Shown: positions 59,626-64,000 of the stretch, piece after piece
Numbering within the stretch: the stretch's first letter is position 1
Layout: the number at the start of each line of letters is the position of its first letter
Notes under the pieces: generated by a model
What the model saw: only the letters and a program-made list of their open reading frames with translations
What the model was told of the DNA's origin: nothing
Database searches by the model: none
NCBI GenBank assembly: GCA_902363735.1
Contig: CABJBA010000013.1
Location: 39,912-103,911, forward strand
Source: Clostridiaceae bacterium
Lineage (GTDB): Bacteria > Bacillota > Clostridia > Lachnospirales > Lachnospiraceae
DNA: 64,000 nt
Direction of reading: 5' to 3'
Program-made: the position numbers and the translations under genes

Positions 59626-60696
59626 ATGAGTTTAGAAAAACAAAAAGCGTTTATAATCCATTGTGTATTTGGATTTATTTTACTGATTATCGTATATGCT
59701 GGAATTAAGTATGTATTTCCATTGTTGATGCCATTTGTTATTGGACTGGTGATAGCCATGTCTTTTCGCAATGTCATTGATTTATTAAAAGAAAAGACAA
59801 GGATAAACAGGACTATTTTATGTATTTTCGTTCTTCTAACATTTTACAGTCTGATAACTCTGGTAATTACTCTTATAGGCGCCAAATTCTTTGGTTTTAT
59901 CAGTACGTTGTTTAATGGTCTTCCGGCTCTTTATAAAGGAACCCTTTTGCCGGCGCTTCAAATTGCAACGGATAATTTGACTGAACGCTTTCCAAGCATC
60001 CGAATTGATCTGGACGTCTTTATCGATCAAATCGGACAGTCTGTTTTTTCCTATATTTCCAATATTTCAGCTAAAGCAGTTGGCATGGTGACCGGACTGG
60101 CCAGCCAGGTTCCCACACTTTTAATAAAAGTTATTTTTACTATTGTATCATCTTTTTTCTTCACCATAGATTATTATAAGATTAGCAATTTCCTTATAAA
60201 CCAGTTCAGTGATGAGCGGAGAGATATTATAATCAATCTGAAGGATAATGTTATAGGCTCATTGGGAAAGTTCATTAGGGCTTATGCATTAATTATTTCT
60301 ATTACCTTTATTGAATTGTCTTTTGGATTTCGGATTTTGGGAGTTCATACACCGTTTTTGCTAGGTGGAATCGTAGCATTGATTGACATTATGCCTATTC
60401 TTGGTACCGGAGCCATTCTTTTGCCCTGGTCCATCATTGCCTTTTCCATGGGGGACACAAAAACCGGCTTAGGAATGCTGATTCTCTATGTTTTTATAAC
60501 TGTAATAAGGCAAATATTAGAGCCTAAGATTATCGGTCAGCAAATTGGACTGCATCCCATTGTAACCCTTATTCTTATGTTTGTCGGTGCGCAGTTAATG
60601 GGAGTCTTAGGGTTGTTGATATTGCCTATTATAGCTACAATCCTTATCAAACTTAATAAAGAAGGCAGTATTCATATATTAAGAACTAAAGGTTAA
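59626..60696 (+). CDS. ytvI: Sporulation integral membrane protein YtvI (AI-2E exporter family)
   Basis: 356 residues with about eight membrane helices (near 8-30, 32-50, 60-85, 150-172, 210-230, 238-262, 268-290, 305-340) and the family motifs PILGTGAILLPWSIIAF near 265 and EPKIIGQQIGLHPIVTLILMFVGAQLMGVLG near 305. It belongs to the AI-2E transporter-like family; the YtvI branch is induced in sporulation. The ribosome site GGAAAGG lies 11 bases before ATG 59626 and is weak. Confidence 0.88.
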   Translation: MSLEKQKAFIIHCVFGFILLIIVYAGIKYVFPLLMPFVIGLVIAMSFRNVIDLLKEKTRINRTILCIFVLLTFYSLITLVITLIGAKFFGFISTLFNGLPALYKGTLLPALQIATDNLTERFPSIRIDLDVFIDQIGQSVFSYISNISAKAVGMVTGLASQVPTLLIKVIFTIVSSFFFTIDYYKISNFLINQFSDERRDIIINLKDNVIGSLGKFIRAYALIISITFIELSFGFRILGVHTPFLLGGIVALIDIMPILGTGAILLPWSIIAFSMGDTKTGLGMLILYVFITVIRQILEPKIIGQQIGLHPIVTLILMFVGAQLMGVLGLLILPIIATILIKLNKEGSIHILRTKG

Positions 60697-60864
60697 GAAT
60701 GAAATTAAAGGTATAGAAAAATAGACTATTAAAATGAACTGCTCTAGATGAATTTTTCTTAGCCTAACTTAAGTGAAATAATCGAAAGACCAACCGTACT
60801 CTGTTATGGTAATTATGTGTATAACAGAAGTTCTCAACTTTAATTTGGAAAGGGGTTATGCAAA

Positions 60865-61071
60865 TTGAGTAAATACGATTCTTTATGGGAATATGTGCAG
60901 AAAAAAGAAAGCCAATCGTTTAAATTGACTTTTGATGAAATTAAGGATATTGTCGGAATACCAATAGACCATTCGTTTTTAACATACAAAAAAGAATTAG
61001 TAAATTATGGTTATCAAGTAGGAAAAATTTCAATGAAAGAGAACACTGTTATTTTCAATAAAATTGATTAA
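60865..61071 (+). CDS. Small DUF7662-like protein, 68 aa
   Basis: The start is TTG 60865, nine bases after GGAAAGGGG; the ATG at 60858 runs into a stop after four codons. The sequence SKYDSLWEYVQKKESQSFKLTFDEIKDIVGIPIDHSFLTYKKEL follows the pattern of small SKYDPLWEYL...FDEIEEILG proteins (DUF7662), usually single-domain and of unknown function. The second half (NYGYQVGKISMKENTVIFNK) fits the domain's last strands. It is a stand-alone gene in an accessory region, AT-richer than the core. Confidence 0.7.
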   Translation: MSKYDSLWEYVQKKESQSFKLTFDEIKDIVGIPIDHSFLTYKKELVNYGYQVGKISMKENTVIFNKID

Positions 61072-61141
61072 TTGCATGATTACAAGTGATACCATGACTA
61101 TTGAAAATGTTAATGTAGTAAAAATATTATTTTATGTAATT

Positions 61142-61174
61142 AAGAGGAGTTGTCTGTTTTAGGGCACTCCTCTT
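61142..61174. other. Hairpin after the DUF7662-like gene
   Basis: AAGAGGAGT (61142-61150) and ACTCCTCTT (61166-61174) form a perfect 9-bp stem 70 bases after the stop. No T-run follows on either strand, so it is at best a weak terminator. Confidence 0.4.
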
Positions 61175-61253
61175 AAAAAGATATAAAAGAACCATTATAT
61201 TTATAAATACTACAAAAAAGAGGAGAGATAATGCTAGTCGGGGTGGAATACAT

Positions 61254-62576
61254 ATGAAAATATTAACCAGAATAATTTATTCTGTTATGGTTTTTTTAAC
61301 TGCGAGTATATATAATTTATACATAATAAAAGAGTATTGGTATTTTGTAGCAATACTGAGTATCTGCTTTGTCTTGATTAACATATTTCCGTCATTTCAT
61401 AACCGGAAATGTCCGACAATACAACTGAGGATATGCGGTGACGGATGTGAATTACTCATTATTTTCCTTATCTCGTCTTTTTTATCAGTAACATATTTTA
61501 TTGTCACTGTTTATCGGACGTTTCCAGATTTTGGTTTTAAATCGATCTATTTTTTAGCTGTGGTTATTGTTGAAGCGATCATTTTTTGGAACGGAATCAT
61601 TCGGGTGTATTGTACTTCCATGCAGTTAGGTATAAAATGGCGTTTCATAGGAATTGTCTGCGGCTGGCTTCCCTTGGTGAACCTGTTTGCTTTAATGAAG
61701 ATTATCCGTGTTGCCTCGAGGGAAACCTATTTTGAAAGTGAAAAAGTAACAGTAAACAAAAACCGTGTAAACAGTCAAATCTGCCGTACGAAATATCCCA
61801 TTCTTTTCGTGCACGGTGTTTTTTTCCGTGATTATAAGTATCTTAATTATTGGGGGAGAATCCCTAAAGAACTTAAAATGAATGGTGCAGTGATTTTTTA
61901 TGGGAATCACCAGTCCGCTGCCTCGGTTATTGACAGCGGAAAAGAACTGGCTGAAAGAGTTCGTCAGATTGTTGGAGAAACTGGATGTGGCAAGTTGAAT
62001 ATTATAGCACATTCAAAGGGTGGATTAGACAGCAGATATGCAGTTAGCCAGCTCGGTATAGAAAATTATATTGCTTCCCTTACAACGGTCAACACGCCTC
62101 ATTATGGGTGCCAGTTTGCAGATTATCTGCTTTCAAAGGTTCCAGAGAGTACCCGGAATTTTATAGCACAAAAATATAATTCCGCACTCAAAAAATTCGG
62201 CGATAGTAACCCTGATTTTTTAGCTGCAGTGAATGATTTGACCGCTTCTTCCTGCAAGCAGCTCAATGATACAGTGTTGGACATTCCCGGAGTTTTCTAT
62301 CAGAGTGTCGGATCGAAACTGAATGTTGCGTCCAGCGGGAGATTTCCCCTTAATTTCTCTTATCCGCTTGTAAAATATTTTGACGGTGAAAATGACGGCT
62401 TGGTATCTGTCAGTTCTTCCGGATGGGGCGAGAATAGAATAAATTTAACCGTCAAGGGCAGCCGAGGAATTTCTCATGGGGACTTGATAGACTTAAACCG
62501 AGAAAACATTGAAGGATTTGATGTGAGAGAGTTTTATGTTCATTTGGTCAAGGGGTTAAAAGAATGTGAATTTTAA
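61254..62576 (+). CDS. Membrane-anchored alpha/beta hydrolase (lipase-like)
   Basis: 440 residues. The first 155 residues have four to five membrane helices (about 8-25, 28-48, 65-90, 97-118, 128-150). The C-terminal alpha/beta hydrolase begins YPILFVHGVFFRDYKYLNYWGRIP (oxyanion HG near 188). The nucleophile motif is IIAHSKGGLDSRYA (Ser near 256), then NTPHYGCQFADYLLS. A candidate acid Asp is in YFDGENDGLVSVSS near 377 and His in GISHGDLIDL near 405. This resembles triacylglycerol lipases of the LipA/EstA type. The combination of a polytopic N-terminus and a lipase domain is less common and suggests a substrate in the membrane. Topology would decide on which side it acts. Confidence 0.75.
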   Translation: MKILTRIIYSVMVFLTASIYNLYIIKEYWYFVAILSICFVLINIFPSFHNRKCPTIQLRICGDGCELLIIFLISSFLSVTYFIVTVYRTFPDFGFKSIYFLAVVIVEAIIFWNGIIRVYCTSMQLGIKWRFIGIVCGWLPLVNLFALMKIIRVASRETYFESEKVTVNKNRVNSQICRTKYPILFVHGVFFRDYKYLNYWGRIPKELKMNGAVIFYGNHQSAASVIDSGKELAERVRQIVGETGCGKLNIIAHSKGGLDSRYAVSQLGIENYIASLTTVNTPHYGCQFADYLLSKVPESTRNFIAQKYNSALKKFGDSNPDFLAAVNDLTASSCKQLNDTVLDIPGVFYQSVGSKLNVASSGRFPLNFSYPLVKYFDGENDGLVSVSSSGWGENRINLTVKGSRGISHGDLIDLNRENIEGFDVREFYVHLVKGLKECEF

Positions 62577-62637
62577 AGAAATACTTGAAAATTCTGTCAG
62601 TGAACTGCTCAGATATCCATAATACTATCATAAAAAA

Positions 62638-62706
62638 CTCCGCCATTTTAGTAGTTGAAAATTAATTGCTTCGTTTTTTACATAAGCTTAAGTGGCGCAT
62701 TTTTTA
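62638..62706 (+). terminator. Probable terminator after the lipase-like gene
   Basis: TCCGCCATTTTAG (about 62638-62650) can pair imperfectly with CTTAAGTGGCGCA (about 62687-62699), followed by TTTTTT. The stem has mismatches, so strength is uncertain. The rest of 62577-62867 holds no gene that I can support. Confidence 0.45.
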
Positions 62707-62867
62707 TTCTGAAAAATGTTGTAGGTTGAACCATTGAGATGCCTGGTGATATCATATGGATGGAAGTTTAAGAAAGTGGTGAGCCCAATGGTAAAATAGG
62801 TAAATGATTCTCTAAATACTCTATGCATATTATATGAAAAAATTATATGTTAAAAGGAGGTTTCAAA

Positions 62868-63692
62868 ATGTGTACAAGTTTTGCAGTATACAGTCAAAAA
62901 AAAGCTATTTATGGGATGAATTTCGATACTGATGATATTGATTTAAAACTAAAAATCAATAGTTATAATGATATGAACTTATTTTACTTTTCATCCTTGT
63001 TAGATAACAAATACAGGGATATCGCTGGTTTTAATAGTGAGGGTCTTTTTATCTGTACTCAAGCATTAGAATATTGTCCGGGTTTTAAATCAAGTTGTGA
63101 CGAAAATGATTGGTTTGCTTTTGATATTTTTAATGAGGCGCTAAAGAAAACAAGAAAAACATCTGAATTTTTTGAAATTCTTAATAAAAGAGTAATCTCG
63201 TATCCTAGAAATCCATTATTTCCAGATTTAGGGCTACATACTATTATCGCTGATAAAACTGGTGATGCATTTATTCTGGAAGAAGGAAATGATACAAATA
63301 TAGTAAGTCCTATTCATAATAATTTTATTATTATGACTAATTTTCCAAATGGGAATTTTAAGGATGCAAATTATAATAAAGTATATGGTATAGGTGCTGA
63401 TAGATATATTTGTGCTCATGAATATATTCATAATAATATTCATAGCTTTGGAATAAATGAAGCCTTTGAAGTTTTAAGTAAAACTAGTCAGAAGAATACG
63501 CTTTGTTCAATAGTATATGAACCATTAAAAAATGAAATTTATATTAGTTTTAAAAAAGATTTAAGTAAAAAATGGAAGATTTCTATTATCGAAAAAACAA
63601 TTCAATCATTGGATGGATTTTTAAGCAATAATAAAATCCAATTTACAAATGAAGAAATACTTGTAAAGGATCTTATGAGCTTATATAAGTGA
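62868..63692 (+). CDS. Linear amide C-N hydrolase, Ntn-type (choloylglycine hydrolase/acylase-like)
   Basis: 274 residues from ATG 62868; AAAAGGAGG ends eight bases upstream, and the in-frame ATG at 62847 precedes that site. The protein begins MCTSFAVYS, so removal of Met exposes Cys as the N-terminal nucleophile of this family. Further landmarks are YGMNFD near 18 (bile salt hydrolases have Arg where Met stands), LHTIIADKTGDAFILE near 125, the IIMTNFP Asn near 158 and GADRY near 182. The likely reaction is hydrolysis of an N-acyl amide bond; bile salt, penicillin V or N-acyl amino acid substrates cannot be told apart, though loss of the Arg speaks against bile salts. Codon use is clearly more AT-rich than in the rest of the window, a sign of recent acquisition. 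Confidence 0.75.
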   Translation: MCTSFAVYSQKKAIYGMNFDTDDIDLKLKINSYNDMNLFYFSSLLDNKYRDIAGFNSEGLFICTQALEYCPGFKSSCDENDWFAFDIFNEALKKTRKTSEFFEILNKRVISYPRNPLFPDLGLHTIIADKTGDAFILEEGNDTNIVSPIHNNFIIMTNFPNGNFKDANYNKVYGIGADRYICAHEYIHNNIHSFGINEAFEVLSKTSQKNTLCSIVYEPLKNEIYISFKKDLSKKWKISIIEKTIQSLDGFLSNNKIQFTNEEILVKDLMSLYK

Positions 63693-64000
63693 AATGGTAA
63701 GACATATTTTTAGGGTATTCAAGAAAGCGTAGGAAATAGCCACTCATGGTCAAGTCAGCCGTTGCGGGAGCTGGAGAGAGGAACAGTATGTCTTTATTTG
63801 CGACAGATACCATAGGCACAAGGAGAACTATACCCCTCACACCATCAAGACGTCGTAAGAAACATCATTTTATGTAATAGAAGAGGAGCGGTCTGTGTTA
63901 GATCGTATACGGTAAACCATGAGTACGGCCTTAAATGATGACCGCCAATAGGCGGTCTGGTTTACGCTTCTGTTTTTATTTTACAGATTTCAGGGATCTG
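63693..64000. other. Gene-free end region with a compound hairpin
   Basis: No gene can be supported here. GACCGCC (63940-63946, including the base before) pairs with GGCGGTC (63951-63957) around AATA, and GTAAACCA (63912-63919) can pair with TGGTTTAC (63958-63965) to enclose it; CTTCTGTTTTTATTTT follows, so this may be a terminator or the end of a small RNA. Base composition is more GC-rich than the preceding gene. Short frames read VKSAVAGAGERN... and ...DRYHRHKENYTPHTIKTS before stops and might be remnants of a mobile element, but I cannot identify one. Confidence 0.4.

Overview
The window looks like chromosomal DNA of an anaerobic, spore-forming member of the Lachnospiraceae (Clostridium cluster XIVa, Lacrimispora/Hungatella-like). 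I infer this from gene content and order: gerW, an alpha/beta SASP, ylbJ and ytvI mark an endospore former; the asp23-fakA-recG, rplU-prp-rpmA-obgE and nadD-yqeK-rsfS blocks are Firmicutes arrangements; the radical-SAM/DUF2344/rng trio and the his gene set are clostridial. No rRNA, tRNA, CRISPR array, prophage or intact insertion sequence was seen. Most starts carry strong AGGAGG-type ribosome sites. 

Layout. 1-2.2 kb: end of a conserved operon with DUF2953, gerW and a 45-codon membrane ORF. 2.3-6.8 kb: rpmB (minus), asp23, fakA, recG. 6.9-11.5 kb: DUF975 protein, SASP, rsmD-coaD, a coiled-coil protein, ylbJ (minus) and an M23 peptidase. 11.5-18.6 kb: RNA-modification genes (NOL1-type methyltransferase, RsuA- and RluA-type pseudouridine synthases), a HAD phosphatase, YgiQ radical SAM, an SDR and recU. 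18.6-24.0 kb: histidine operon hisZ-hisG-hisD-hisA plus a HisF-like/HisIE fusion. 24.1-28.7 kb: motAB behind a sigma-28-type promoter, an unknown membrane protein, pepT. 28.7-32 kb: small regulatory accessory genes (LysR/cupin pair; flavodoxin and DUF2325 behind a perfect palindrome; AraC regulator). 32-45 kb: a carbohydrate locus with a sugar ABC importer (binding protein and two permeases, no ATPase), a YesM/YesN-type two-component system and four cytoplasmic glycosidases (GH88, GH31 and two GH43). 45-51.6 kb: radical SAM, DUF2344, rng, trkA, trkH. 51.6-56.2 kb: L21 leader, rplU, prp, rpmA, obgE, yhbY, nadD, yqeK, rsfS. 56.2-57.3 kb: divergent lexA/yneA SOS pair. 57.4-64 kb: TetM-like GTPase, ytvI, DUF7662-like protein, membrane-anchored lipase, and an AT-rich Ntn-type amide hydrolase. 

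How the genes work together. In the glycan locus an external oligosaccharide would be sensed by the kinase/regulator pair, imported by the ABC system and trimmed in the cytosol by the exo-acting glycosidases, none of which has a signal peptide. Prp is expected to trim the N-terminal extension of L27 encoded beside it. LexA would hold down both itself and the division inhibitor YneA through up to four SOS-like boxes in one intergenic region. 

The points I find most worth a second look are a tandemly duplicated, covarying two-hairpin element in front of obgE, the HisF-like domain with lost catalytic residues fused to HisIE, the TetM-like factor with a changed domain IV loop, the palindromic operator on the flavodoxin/DUF2325 operon, and a glycosidase set whose combination hints at glucuronylated arabinogalactan.
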